Source: Prorocentrum cordatum (taxonomy: Eukaryota; Sar; Dinophyceae; Prorocentrales; Prorocentraceae). From it: 64,000 bases of DNA. The stretch's first letter is position 1, and each line of letters opens with the position of its first letter. A program made the translations under genes and the position numbers. The notes under the pieces were generated by a model. That model ran no database searches. It was not told the DNA's origin and worked only from the letters and a program-made list of their open reading frames with translations. Below, one piece after another: positions 20,816 to 32,774 of this stretch. The stretch covers positions 166,001-230,000 of the forward strand of contig CAUYUJ010021059.1 of NCBI GenBank assembly GCA_963575745.1. The letters are read 5' to 3'.

Positions 20816-21500
20816 CATGGACAGACAAAACAAATCCCAACCACGGGCCCGAGGCAACCAGGTGAGTCACGAGACAAGCCCTGGGAGCAAGGAGCGGCGC
20901 CCAGGAGGCGCCCAATCATCCTTGAAATTTTGGGATGTGCTCCTGCAGAGATAAGGTACCGTCTTCAACACCGAGAACTCTGAGGGACCCGAGGACGCTC
21001 CACTTCGTGCCCTGCGGCACGGTGGCGGAAACCCGTCCAGCCGCCCGCATCTAGTCGGCACGCAGAGGTGCAGTGGCCGCGCGCGCGGCAACATTTGTAG
21101 TCAGCTCGAGGCCGCTCTCCCGTGGAGGCGCGCTGCTGTGACATGCCGTGGTGGCGCGTTGTTTGGTCGCACGGTCTGAACAAAAGTCGCTCGATGCCTG
21201 GAGCCGCGCAGTAGGTCGTCTGGTGGACGTACCCTCACGCCGCCCGGCGCTCTTGGCCAACCTGTATTTCCCCACATCCTGAGTGGGGTTCTCGTTCTTC
21301 TCCTTCTCCGCTTCCTTCACCTATGCCATGACATACCTGCCATACCCTACCAACACCATGCGTACTATACTATTACGTACTATGCTATACCATACCACAC
21401 CCCACCATACCAGACGTATTATCAGAGTGAGGGGGCTGAAACGAAGGGTCATTCACTGTCCCTGGGTGCGTGGCTGAAGTGGAATTCCGCGATGCGGGTT
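20816..21500. other. No gene seen
   Basis: Unique sequence with only short frames. A TACTATACTATTACG-rich patch lies at about 21340-21410. Confidence 0.4.
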
Positions 21501-21509
21501 CTTGTTGTT

Positions 21510-21537
21510 GTCGTCGTCGTCGTCGTTGTCGTCGTCG

Positions 21538-21593
<56 letters not shown>

Positions 21594-21790
21594 GGTGTTG
21601 TTGGTGTTGTTGAATTCTAATTACTGAAGAATAATTATTGTTGATCCCCCCCCTCCGGCGGACATTGTATTTTTTCAATTGAAGTGCCCCTTCCGGGGCT
21701 TGCACCCTGTTTTTTATCAGGGAAAGTCGTGGGCATCAAACTGCGTTGTTGGCCCCCCGGACAACAACAACAACGGCTCCCGCCTGATAC
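21510..21790 (+). repeat. Dispersed repeat with (GTT)n head, copy 1
   Basis: (GTC/GTT)n at 21510-21612 is followed by a unique core of about 160 bases (TGAAGAATAATTATTGTTGA to GGGAAAGTCGTGGGC) and a short (AAC)n tail at about 21765. The core recurs at 22838-22980. The GTT head and AAC tail are complementary, so the unit can fold into a long hairpin. Confidence 0.8.
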
Positions 21791-21935
21791 TTCCTCCAAA
21801 TTTACTCAGGACCCCCGCCCCCGCCTGGGACTTCCTCGCAGTTTACTCAGGCGGAGGCGCTCCCGCCTGAGACTTCCTCGCAAATTATTCCGGACCCCCG
21901 CCCCCGCCTGGGACTTCCTCGTCCCTCCTCCAAAC
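21778..21935. repeat. CCCGCCTGGGACTTCCTCGC minisatellite, copy 1 flank
   Basis: Units of about 35-40 bases around GCCTGxxACTTCCTC follow copy 1 of the GTT repeat. Related units follow copy 2 at 22985-23235. Confidence 0.7.
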
Positions 21936-21969
21936 TCCCTCCTCCCTCCCTTCCTCCCCCCTTTCTCTT

Positions 21970-22001
<32 letters not shown>

Positions 22002-22560
22002 CCTCTAAATCGTCCTCCCCCCTCCGCGTCCCGTCCCTCCTAGCATCTTCCCTCCTCCCTCGTCCCTCCCTGCTCCCTTCCCTCCTCCCTCGTCCCTCCG
22101 CCCGCCCTTCCAAAGAGAAATAATCCCCCTAAAGGGGGTACGTTCGAATACTAAGAGGGCGGGTATCGAGGGTGTGCCTCGTGATTCATTCAGGATTCAC
22201 CCTTTAGTCACCCGCCCGCCAGGTTTCGCCCGCCCGATCCGCCTGTTACAGCCCGCCCGTTCGCTCTCTTGGCATCTCGCCCGCCCGCTTTAAGCCACCG
22301 CCCGCCCGACCCGCCAGCGAGGGTCCGCCGCCCGACCCGTCCGTTGGCGTCCGCCCGCCCCGCCAGCCCGACCCGCCCCTCAGAGTCCGCCGCTCGACCC
22401 GTCTGTCTGGTTCGTCCGTTTGTTTACCTCCTCTTTTGCCCCCCTCCCCTCCTGCTAACCTCTTTCGTCCTCCATCCATCCTCCCCCCCTTGCCCCTTCC
22501 CTCCTCCCTCCCTCCCCCCACTCTTTTCCTCCTCGCTCTCCCTTCCTCCTTCCCCCTGCT
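21936..22560. repeat. Pyrimidine-rich and (CCCGCCCGA)n low-complexity sequence
   Basis: CCTCCCT/CTCTCT runs at about 21940-22110 and 22430-22570, with CGCCCGACCCGCC-type repeats at 22205-22400 between them. No gene. Confidence 0.8.
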
Positions 22561-22711
22561 CTTCCTGTTTTAGGGGCTGCGCCAACTACACGTGGCGAGT
22601 AAAAAGATATACCCCCAAAGGGGTATGACCGAAGACGAAGAGGGTGGGTATCGAGGGTTTGGGATTTACATATTGAGTGACGCGCGCGCATATAAGAGCG
22701 ATCAGTCTTAA

Positions 22712-22741
22712 GATGATTGTTGTTGTTGTTGTTGTTGTTGA

Positions 22742-22826
<85 letters not shown>

Positions 22827-22995
22827 GATCTCTCAATTCTGAAGAATAATTGTTGATCCCCCCGTCCGATGCACAGTGTTTTTTCAATTGAAGTGCCCTT
22901 CCCGGGGCTCGCACCCTGTTTTTTATCACGGAAAGTCTTGAGGGTCAAACTGCGTTGTTGGCCCACGGTTTACAACAACAACAACAACGGCTCCC
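22712..22995 (+). repeat. Dispersed repeat with (GTT/GCT)n head, copy 2
   Basis: (GTT)n and (GCT GTT)n at 22712-22828, then the same core as copy 1 (TGAAGAATAATTGTTGATCC to GGAAAGTCTTGAGGG), then (AAC)n at about 22972-22988. Confidence 0.8.
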
Positions 22996-23235
22996 GCCTG
23001 ATACTTCCTCTCAATTTATTGAAGAATCGCGCTCTCGCTTGGGACTTCCTTGCAATTTGCCACCGGATCGCGGCTCCCGCTTGATACTTCTGGACAATGT
23101 ATTGAAGAATCGCGCTCTCGCTTGGGACTTACTCGCAACTTACCACCGAATCGCGGCTCCCGTCTGATACTCCCCTACAATTTATTCAGATGCCGCTCCT
23201 CGACACTCAGGAATCGCGCTCCCGCTACATATTGC
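22985..23235. repeat. GCTTGGGACTTCCTCGCA minisatellite
   Basis: About five imperfect units of 35-60 bases with the core GCTCTCGCTTGGGACTT. Confidence 0.7.
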
Positions 23236-23329
23236 CTGGCGGTTCAAGCAGAATTTTCGCTTCAACGACCCGCCCGCTCGACCCGCCCGTCTGGGCCTGC
23301 CCGCCCGACCAGCCCATTAGGGACTGCAG

Positions 23330-23640
23330 TCGCCGTTCGCTGCCCTTCGCCCGCCTTCGATGCCCCTCGCTGCCCGTACTGGTTCCGCGGTCGCCTTCGC
23401 TCGCTGCCCTTCGTGGCCCCGTTGTTGCCCTCAGTGGCCCCGTCGCTGCCCATTGTGGCCCCGCATTGTATGCCCTTCGTGGCCCCCGCTCGCAGTCGCC
23501 CGTCGTGGCCCCATACGCGTGCCCTTCGTAGCCCCGCTGTCGCCCTTCGCGGCCCTCTCGCTGTCCTTCGTGGCCCTTTTGATGCCCTAAGTGGCCCCGC
23601 TGTCGCCCTTTATGGCCCTATTTTCGAATGCCCTTCGTGT
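23330..23640. repeat. GCCCTTCGTGGCCCC minisatellite
   Basis: Units of about 20-27 bases (GTCGCCCTTCGTGGCCCCGC) are repeated about 12 times with variation, ending exactly where block Y1 begins. Confidence 0.8.
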
Positions 23641-24756
23641 CAGGTGGCCGCTCTGACGAGCCCCAACTGGGGATTCTCTTGGCCTTGATACGGTTAGCCG
23701 TCCTATCTCCGAACTCAAGGCGCCAGTTCAAAACTCCAGGACGCAAGGGGTGACCATCGCTGGAAGTGCCGCGATCGCCACGGGTGGTGGTTTCTGGAGC
23801 TGGTGCGTCGGAAGTGGAGCCTCACAGCCAGTGCCACGCAGTACCTCCTCTTCACCACCAGCCGTCGAGGGCACCTCAAATGAAGTGAGCTGCACCCGCA
23901 CCGTCTCCTGGTCGCGCTGCCGAAAAACCCTCCAAGGACATCTTGGACCGCACTGCTCCAAAGCGGCAGGGGTGCCGCAACGGCGAGGACGGTGATCAGG
24001 ACGATAGGGCGTGGATGTCCCCCCCCAAGTTAGTATGTCCCTACGAGAGTTTACTATCATTGGGGGACGTGCCCCACTGAAAGGAACTAGTCTGAGAATT
24101 TCCAATCGTGCCCAAACGCAGTTCCTGGGACATCAGCGCCGCGAATCAACGTGACAGTTGCGTCCTGACAGCCCCAAATCGTGCCAGAACACCGCTTCTG
24201 GGATTTAAACACCGCGAGCCCTACACCGTGCCGGAAATCTCGGGACTTCAACCATAGGAAGCCTCAAAGGTGCTGCAATATTTGGGGACGGATGTGCGCG
24301 GCGCTGGGACGGCAGCGACTTTTGGAAAACGACCCGCCCTCAATATTTGATGTTGCTACATTGTTTCAAGACGAGTGTGCGCAGCGCTAAGGCGAGCATC
24401 ACATTTTGAAAGCGGCCCGCCCTCCATGCTTGAAGCTGTCACGAACCTTTAAGACGATTGTGCGCGGAGCCAAAGCGAGAACCACACTTTTGAAAACGAC
24501 CGGCCCTCCATCCTTGAAGCTGTCGCAAGCCTTCAGGTGAATGTGCGCGACACGAAGACGAGAGCCACATTTTGAAACGATCCGCCCTCCATCTGTGAAG
24601 CTGTTGCAAATCCCAAGGGTCAGGATCATACATGTTGAGGAAGTCTCAGGAGATACGCCCGGCCCGCCCTACCGACACGTCCGGGGGTGCGACAGGGAGG
24701 AGTTACTCACAAGGAAAAGCATGGAGGAGGAGGACGAGGCGGAAGAACAGTAGGAG

Positions 24757-25085
24757 GGATAGGAGAACGGGGAGGAGGGGGAGGAGGAGGAGGAGGAGGA
24801 GGAGGAGGAGGGCCGAGAGACGAAGCTCCTCCCTCCCTCCTCCATTTCGCCTCCTCCCTCCCTCCTCCCTCCCTCCCTCCTCCGACCTCCCCCTCATCAT
24901 TCCTCGCTCCTCCCCTTCCTCCCGCTCCTCCCCCTCCACCCTCCCCTAATCTGCCGCTCCCCCTCCTCTGTTTCTTCGTCCTCTCGTCCCAACACTCTCC
25001 TCCTTCTCCTCTCTTCTCCTCCTCTTCCTCCTCCCCCTCTTCCTCCTCCTCCTCCTCCTCCTCCTCCTCCTCCTCCTCCTGCTCC
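24757..25085. repeat. Purine (GGA)n then pyrimidine (TCC)n tracts in block Y1
   Basis: GGAGGAGG at 24757-24812 is followed by CCTCCCTCC at 24830-24960 and CTCCTCCTC at 25010-25085, so the strands are complementary in mirror order and could form a long hairpin or triplex. Block Y2 has the same arrangement at 30590-31000. Confidence 0.8.
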
Positions 25086-26025
25086 TCCCCCTGCTCACTC
25101 CCCCCACTCCCTCCCCCCTCCTCGCCCGAAGGTGGGGCACAACCACAAGAGGCACCACAGGGAAGGCTTGCACAGCTCCGTGGCGGCGAACCCCCCGAAG
25201 GCACGCTCGCCGGAGCGGCAGGGGCGGGATTGGCCGGCGGTACAGAAGGGAGGGAGGGAGGAGGGAGAAGGCAGAGGAGGAGGAGGAGGAGGTGGAGGAG
25301 GAGGAGGAAGAGGAGGAGGAGCTGGAGGAGGGGGAAGAGGACGAGGCGGAGGAGGTGGAGTCTCGGGGACACGCAGTCGTTCCTGCCCCCCGAGGCGAGC
25401 CTGCCCAGCCCCGCCCTCGGCAAGGCTCTCCGTGATCGTAGGGGGCCGTGTCGGCAGGGCCCCGTCGTCTGCAGGAGGAGGCCTGCCCGCCCGCCCGCCT
25501 GCCTCTCTCTCTCTCTCCTCCTCTCGCTCTCACTCGCTCTCCCTCGCAAGCCCTCGCAAACCCCGCCAGGACATCGATGCTCGGCTCTGCCGTCCTGCCT
25601 GCCACGCGCGGGCGCCGGGCGCCTCGCGGAGTCGCCGTGCCGCTCTTCAGTGCAGCGTGCAGTGGGCACTGCACTCGCCGGCCGGTTGAGCGCCCGGCGG
25701 CCCGCGAGAGTGGGCGTGGGGGCGGCTCTCGGCACACCAGGGTCGGGTCGACTTCGATCGGATTCATCCGATCCGATATCGGTTTCGCCGTGTTCGATCC
25801 GATTCGGTTTCGGCTGTCCAGCAATCCGGTGCGGCCTGCTGTCTGCGTGGCGCTGCTATGCATCCTGGCGCGGCCAACCCGACTCGATGTTCGACTCCCT
25901 GCCGATGCGGCCCGATCCTACTCGCATGCCGATTCGATCCGCTTTTCCGACTCGACGCTGACTGGTGCTGCCAACTCTCTTCAAGCAGTGGCGAAGCGTC
26001 CTGGCGTGCATATAGGTCTACCAAA

Positions 26026-26170
26026 CAATGTTCTAAGAACCTCTTGCGGTTTCCTCGAGATGTTCTTGGAACACATCTGGCTGGGACTGTCTTGTTTTAG
26101 CACATCGGGTCTATGTTCTAAGAACACTTTTGTTGCTCTTAGAACATTTTGGGGTTCTAAGAACATGTCG
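26026..26170. repeat. Cluster of TTCTAAGAAC palindromes (Y1)
   Basis: The 10-base palindrome GTTCTAAGAAC/GTTCTTAGAAC and close variants occur five times: near 26028, 26061, 26112, 26136 and 26154. They are identical in block Y2 (31943-32085). Function unknown; TTCnnnGAA-type palindromes resemble dimeric protein-binding sites. Confidence 0.75.
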
Positions 26171-26765
26171 TGGCAGGCCTATAGGAATGCCGGGACGGTC
26201 GGTCCCTGCTCAACCTCTCGGCCCTCTGCGACTTTGCACTCGGGGGGGCGGGGGGAGCTCGCGAGCCTCAGGAGGGGGTGAGGGCGGGGGCGCGTCGGCG
26301 CTGGCCGCCCAGACAGTGGCCGTGTCGGGCGGGAGCGGCGAGCGGCGGGGTGCCGGTGCGTCGGGCGGCGGGCGTCGGGCTGGTCCGGGGTGGCCGGGGA
26401 AGTGGCGGTGGCGGAGACATTCGAACCTCTCGTACGGTCGGGAACTTTGGCTTCCTAGCGTGTCGCGTCGCCGGTTCGTGTCCCGCTAACAACGCTCCAG
26501 TCCCTAAGCATCGACATTCCGAGCTTTTCCTGGCCTCCCGCCCCGCGGAGCGGAGCGACACGCCATCAGGTTGCAGGGCATTGCGTGTCGCTGGGGCCGC
26601 TGCCGCGACACGCTAAGCAAAAGTTCCCGACCGTGGAGGTGCCGGGAAAAAGCTGGCGCGCTCCAGGACGTGCTGCTCTTTCGACGGTACGCCGGCCGAA
26701 GTAGGCCAGCGGCGAATCCTCCAGCGGACCTTTCGGGGGAGGCCGGCGTCGAAAGCGAAAGGAAC

Positions 26766-29480
26766 AAAAAGCGATGCCTCAGCATTTTGTTGATCCAGGG
26801 CTTCTGGAATCGCCCGGCTGTCGTTGTGGTGGTTGGCTGCGGCATGCCAATTTTTTGTGGGCCGGGAGCATGTCCATGTCAACTGCCTCGCAGGCCAGGC
26901 CCTCCGGGCCGCGACTCCATGGATGAGGGGGCGTGTTTTCGCAGATGCCCCGCGCGGAACCTGTCCATGTGACCGCGTATCAATGGGATCGCGCTCCAGA
27001 ATCCAGGCCGGGAGGGCGTGGATATGGATAGGTATGTTCGCTGCTCGTGGGGATTTGTGGGGCTCGTGGCGCTCGTTGTCGCCGTGGGTGGTGTCAGGTG
27101 GTGCCACCTGCGGGCGTGGTCGCGGCGGCCCTTTGGTGACTGGCACGGCAGGGGGCGCTCACGCTCTTCCGGCGTTGAGCACCATCCCCGCGCTGCCGCG
27201 CTGGATCGGAGGAATGAGATCGAATCAGAAGAAATAGCGTAAACATGAACTTTCGGAGTTCCGCGCGGATTTCTTGGATCGGCGCTGGGCCCCCCTTGCG
27301 GTACCACTGGCGCTGTCCTTGGCGCGCTCCGCGCGCTAGGGAGGGGGTGTCCAGCGCCGCTCTGGAAGTTGACGCTCATGCAGTTTTTTGACCCTGAGGC
27401 GCCACCACCACCACCACCACCACCACTACCACCAGGGGGTCCCAACTCCAGCCAGAGTCCACGATGCCTCCTCGAGCTGGGGACAGGGGATGCCTCGAGC
27501 GAGAGGGGGGGGCACACCTCACCGGGAGGGCCCTACCTGGCGCCTCGCGCTGGCGATGGCGGTGTCGCCCTTCCTCGATCCTATTGGGGCCAGCGGGACA
27601 GCGGACGCCACGGCCCGCCGAAGGTGGATCACCACCACGAGGGGCAGCACGAGGCAGGCTTGCGCAGCTCGGCAGCGGCGGACGCCCCGAAGGCGAGCTC
27701 GCCGCGGGGCGGAGGGCGCAGGGTCGGGCGTGGCCAGCGGAGGCCACTGGCGGCGAGCATATCCATATCCAGGCCCTCGCGATCTGGACTCCGAGGTGCG
27801 ATCCCGTGGATGCGCGGTCGCATGGACAGGTTCCGCGCGGGGCATCCGCGAGAACACGCCCCGAATCCACAGAGTCGCGGCCCGGAGGGCCCGTCCCGCG
27901 AGGCCGTGGACATGGATGATGTGTTTACCGCCCGTGATGGGGGGCGCGGGAGGAGGATAAGAACGAGGAGCGGCCAGGAGTGGGACGAGGACGAGGACAA
28001 AATGCTCAAGCAGTCCTCGGGTCCCCCCCTCTGCGCGGCCTGGGCGGGGGAGGGTTTGGCGGCGCGCCACCTGGTGGGTTCCGGAAACCTGGCACCCAAA
28101 CCAGTTTTTTTCTTTGTGCTGGTTTTGGGACTTGATTCTTCTTGCGAAGGCCTTACCGCTGGTGCCGCCAACCCCGAAGGGGGACGACGACGACGACGCT
28201 GACGTGAGAGTCTTGATGGCTGCTTTCTGGGGGCTCTTCGGAGCGCTTTCGGGGGCCTCTGGGGAGCAGTTTTGGGGCCTCTTGGAAGCCACTCGAGGAA
28301 CTCTCTGGAGCCTCTTGGCGACCTCTTAAGGCTTCCTTTGGGCCTCTTCGGGGTCTCTTGGGGGCCTCTTGGGGCCTCCTGGGAGCCTCTCGGGGCCGAG
28401 GGCTCGAAATGTCCGTTCGGGTTCTTCCGTCTGGGCACCCTCTTGGAGCCGTCTTGGGACCCTCTTTGGGCCGTCTTGGAGGCCTCTTGGCCCGTCTGGG
28501 GGCCCTCCTGGCTCGTTTTGGGGCCCTCTTGGAGGCCTCTTGGGCCGTCTTGGGGCGATCTTGGGGGCCTCCTGGGCCGTCTTGGAGCGACGGGAAGCCG
28601 AAAAGGGGCGACCACCCACATGTGTTACAAGCCCACGGACGATTCATGAAGTTTGCCTCTTGGGGTCCTCTTGGCAGTGCTCTTGGAGGCTACTGGGGCG
28701 TCTTTGAGCCCGCTTGGCCGATCGCTTGGCGATTCGGGATTCTTCTTGGACCGTCTTGGGGGCCTTCGCCCGTCTTGGCACCTTTTTGGGCTCCGGGCCC
28801 CCCCGGGGGGAATTGCATTCTGACCCAGGGCCCCCTCCCCCCAAGACCTCCCCTCAAGACCCCCCCTTCAACACCCCTCCGGGGATCCCTCCCCCTGGCG
28901 GCGAAGGGATACGTAAAGGGAAGGGGCTTCCCTTCGACTCAACCACGACGTTGCTCAATTTCGTTTCGACTGGCGCGCTTGAGGAGCAGGGCCCAGGGCA
29001 AGGGGGGAGAAGCGGCGACGGCGACGACAAAGACGAAGACGTCGACGAGTCAAACGAAACAGCGTCTCGCACACGCCGACAGGGTCGGCGGAATTCTGCC
29101 AGACTCCGCCGGCCTTCCCCTCCTGGATTCCGCCGGCGAAGCCGCCTTCCTTTTCCTTCCCACGCCTTCTGCCGCCGTCCGCCAAGGAAGAGAGATCAAC
29201 CTTTGGATTCCTCGAAGGCGATGCCCTGTCTGGAGCGCTGAACGCTCCACTTGGTATCATGAGCACCCCAAGCGCGCAGAAGGACTTCTCACACAGCGCA
29301 ACGAAGATCATGAGAACTGCAGATATGCCTGAGGACAGGAGGATGATGAGGAGGAGCAGGAGGAGGACGAGGAGGATGAGCAGGATGACGAGGAGGGCGA
29401 GGAGCAGGAGGAAGTCAAGGATCGGGAGGAGCAGGAGGAGGAGGAGGCGGAGGAGGAGCATATCGGCCACCCCGATTAGT
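26766..29480. repeat. Duplicated block X, copy 1
   Basis: This 2.7-kb block is nearly identical to 40234-42936. It begins AAAGCGATGCCTCAGCATTT and ends in an AGGAGGAG tract followed by CATATCGGCCACCCCGATTA. It carries a GGCCTCTTGG-type repeat patch (28210-28600) and the reverse complement of the 9156 dispersed repeat. No gene is supported. Confidence 0.95.
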
Positions 29481-32400
29481 CAGGTGGCCGCTCTGACGAG
29501 CCCCAACTGGGGATTCTCTTGGCCTTGATACGGTTAGCCGTCCTATCTCCGAACCCAAGGCGCCAGTTCAAAACTCCAGGACGCAAGGGGTGACCATCGC
29601 TGGAAGTGCCGCGATCGCCACGGGTGGTGGTTTCTGGAGCTGGTGCGTCGGAAGTGGAGCCTCACAGCCAGTGCCACGCAGTACCTCCTCTTCACCACCA
29701 GCCGTCGAGGGCACCTCAAATGAAGTGAGCTGCACCCGCACCGTCTCCTGGTCGCGCTGCCGAAACACGCTCCAAGGACATCTTGGACCGCACTGCTCCC
29801 AAGCGGCAGGGGTGCCGCAACGGCGAGGACGGTGATCAGGACGATAGGGCGTGGATGTCCCCCCTCCAAGTTAGTATGTCCCTACGAGAGTTTACTATCA
29901 TTGGGGGACGTGCCCCACTGAAAGGAAATAGTCTGAGAGTTTCCAATCGTGCCCAAACGCAGTTCCTGGGACATCAGCGCCGCGAATCAACGTGACAGTT
30001 GCGTCCTGACAACCCCAAATCGTGCCAGAACACCGCTTCTGGGATTTAAACACCGCGAGCCCTACACCGTGCCGGAAATCTCGGGACTTCAACCATAGGA
30101 AACCTCAAAGGTGTTGCAATATTTGGGGACGGATGTGCGCGGCGCTGGGACGGCAGCGACTTTTTGAAAACGACCCGCCCTCAACTCAATCTTTGATGTT
30201 GCTACATTGTTTCAAGACGAGTGTGCGCAGCGCTAAGGCGAGCATCACATTTTGAAAGCGGCCCGCCCTCCATGCTTGAAGCTGTCACGAACCTTTAAGA
30301 CGATTGTGCGCGGAGCCAAAGCGAGAACCACACTTTTGAAAACGACCCGCCCTCCATCCTTGAAGCTGTCGCAAGCCTTCAGGTGAATGTGCGCGACACG
30401 AAGACGAGAGCCACATTTTGAAACGATCCGCCCTCCATCTGTGAAGCTGTTGCAAATCCCAAGGGTCAGGATCATACATGTTGAGGAAGTCTCAGGAGAT
30501 ACGCCCGGCCCGCCCTACCGACACGTCGGGGGGTGCGACAGGGAGGAGTTACTCACAAGGCAAAGCATGGAGGAGGAGGACGAGGAGGAGGAACAGTAGG
30601 AGGGATAGGAGAACGGGGAGGAGGAGGAGGAGGAGGAGGAGAGGAGGAGGAGGAGGAGGGAGAGGGTAGGGGGGGAGGTAGGAGGAGGAGGGGGAGGAGG
30701 AGGAGGAGGAGGAGGAGGAGGAGGGCCGAGAGACGAAGCTCCTCCCTCCCTCCTCCATTTCGCCTCCTCCCTCCCTCCTCCCTCCCTCCCTCCTCCGACC
30801 TCCCCCTCATCATTCCTCGCTCCTCCCCTTCCTCCCGCTCCTCCCCCTCCACCCTCCCCTAATCTGCCGCTCCCCCTCCTCTGTTTCTTCGTCCTCTCGT
30901 CCCAACACTCTCCTCCTTCTCCTCTCTTCTCCTCCTCTTCCTCCTCCCCCTCTTCCTCCTCCTCCTCCTCCTCCTCCTCCTCCTCCTCCTCCTGCTCCTC
31001 CCCCTGCTCACTCCCCCCACTCCCTCCCCCCTCCTCGCCCGAAGGTGGGGCACAACCACAAGAGGCACCACAGGGAAGGCTTGCACAGCTCCGTGGCGGC
31101 GAACCCCCCGAAGGCACGCTCGCCGGAGCGGCAGGGGCGGGATTGGCCGGCGGTACAGAAGGGAGGGAGGGAGGAGGGAGAAGGCAGAGGAGGAGGAGGA
31201 GGAGGTGGAGGAGGAGGAGGAAGAGGAGGAGGAGCTGGAGGAGGGGGAAGAGGACGAGGCGGAGGAGGTGGAGTCTCGGGGACACGCAGTCGTTCCTGCC
31301 CCCCGAGGCGAGCCTGCCCAGCCCCGCCCTCGGCAAGGCTCTCCGTGATCGTAGGGGGCCGTGTCGGCAGGGCCCCGTCGTCTGCAGGAGGAGGCCTGCC
31401 CGCCCGCCCGCCTGCCTCTCTCTCTCTCTCTCCTCCTCTCGCTCTCACTCGCTCTCCCTCGCAAGCCCTCGCAAACCCCGCCAGGACATCGATGCTCGGC
31501 TCTGCCGTCCTGCCTGCCACGCGCGGGCGCCGGGCGCCTCGCGGAGTCGCCGTGCCGCTCTTCAGTGCAGCGTGCAGTGGGCACTGCACTCGCCGGCCGG
31601 TTGAGCGCCCGGCGGCCCGCGAGAGTGGGCGTGGGGGCGGCTCTCGGCACACCAGGGTCGGGTCGACTTCGATCGGATTCATCCGATCCGATATCGGTTT
31701 CGCCGTGTTCGATTCGATTCGGTTTCGGCTGTCCAGCAATCCGGTGCGGCCTGCTGTCTGCGTGGCGCTGCTATGCATCCTGGCGCGGCCAACCCGACTC
31801 GATGTTCGACTCCCTGCCGATGCGGCCCGATCCTACTCGCATGCCGATTCGATCCGCTTTTCCGACTCGACGCTGACTGGTGCTGCCAACTCTCTTCAAG
31901 CAGTGGCGAAGCGTCCTGGCGTGCATATAGGTCTACCAAACAATGTTCTAAGAACCTCTTGCGGTTTCCTCGAGATGTTCTTGGAACACATCTGGCTGGG
32001 ACTGTCTTGTTTTAGCACATCGGGTCTATGTTCTAAGAACACTTTTGTTGCTCTTAGAACATTTTGGGGTTCTAAGAACATGTCGTGGCAGGCCTATAGG
32101 AATGCCGGGACGGTCGGTCCCTGCTCAACCTCTCGGCCCTCTGCGACTTTGCACTCGGGGGGGCGGGGGGAGCTCGCGAGCCTCAGGAGGGGGTGAGGGC
32201 GGGGGCGCGTCGGCGCTGGCCGCCCAGACAGTGGCCGTGTCGGGCGGGAGCGGCGAGCGGCGGGGTGCCGGTGCGTCGGGCGGCGGGCGTCGGGCTGGTC
32301 GGGGGTGGCCGGGGAAGTGGCGGTGGCGGAGACACTCGAACCTCTCGTACGGTCGGGAACTTTGGCTTCCTAGCGTGTCGCGTCGCCGGTTCGTGTCCCG

Positions 32401-32682
32401 CTAACAACGCTCCAGTCCCTAAGCATCGACATTCCGAGCTTTTCCTGGCCTCCCGCCCCGCGGAGCGGAGCGACACGCCATCAGGTTGCAGGGCATTGAG
32501 TGTCGCTGGGGCCGCTGCCGCGACACGCTAAGCAAAAGTTCCCGACCGTAGAGGTGCCGGGAAAAAGCTGGCGCGCTCCAGGAAGTGCTGCTCTTTCGAC
32601 GGTACGCCGGCCGAAGTAGGCCAGCGGCGAATCCTCCAGCGGACCTTTCGGGGGAGGCCGGCGTCGAAAGCGAAAGGAACAA
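29481..32682. repeat. Duplicated block Y, copy 2
   Basis: Second copy of the 23641-26766 block. It follows block X1 directly. Divergence from copy 1 begins sharply after GCGAAAGGAACAA at about 32682. It contains an extra GGAGGAGGGAGAGGGTAGGG insert around 30625-30700. Confidence 0.95.
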
Positions 32683-32774
32683 CATGATCGACCCACGAAC
32701 CCGGAAAGGAATGTAGAACTGTAACACATGGCAGCGTTTTCAAACACACCTGATTGGGTGACGGGCAAATGCAA

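Larger units (their letters stand above)
23641..26766. repeat. Duplicated block Y, copy 1
   Basis: This 3.1-kb block is nearly identical to 29481-32682 and begins CAGGTGGCCGCTCTGACGAG. It contains purine (GGA)n and pyrimidine (TCC)n tracts, TTCTAAGAAC palindromes and no convincing gene. Its long Ser/Arg/Pro/Leu frames are low complexity. Copy 2 differs by single bases and by an extra purine insert of about 100 bases. Confidence 0.95.

Noticed and set aside
24687-25961. Long Ser/Pro/Arg/Leu-rich frames of 200-420 codons in blocks Y1 and Y2 on both strands
   Set aside because: They follow purine/pyrimidine tracts. Overlapping frames on both strands are equally open, and the Y-copy differences do not favour synonymous change.
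26410-26500. tRNA-like B-box sequences (GGTTCGTGTCCC and reverse ATTCGAACC) in block Y
   Set aside because: No matching A box and no cloverleaf can be drawn. At best a very decayed SINE.
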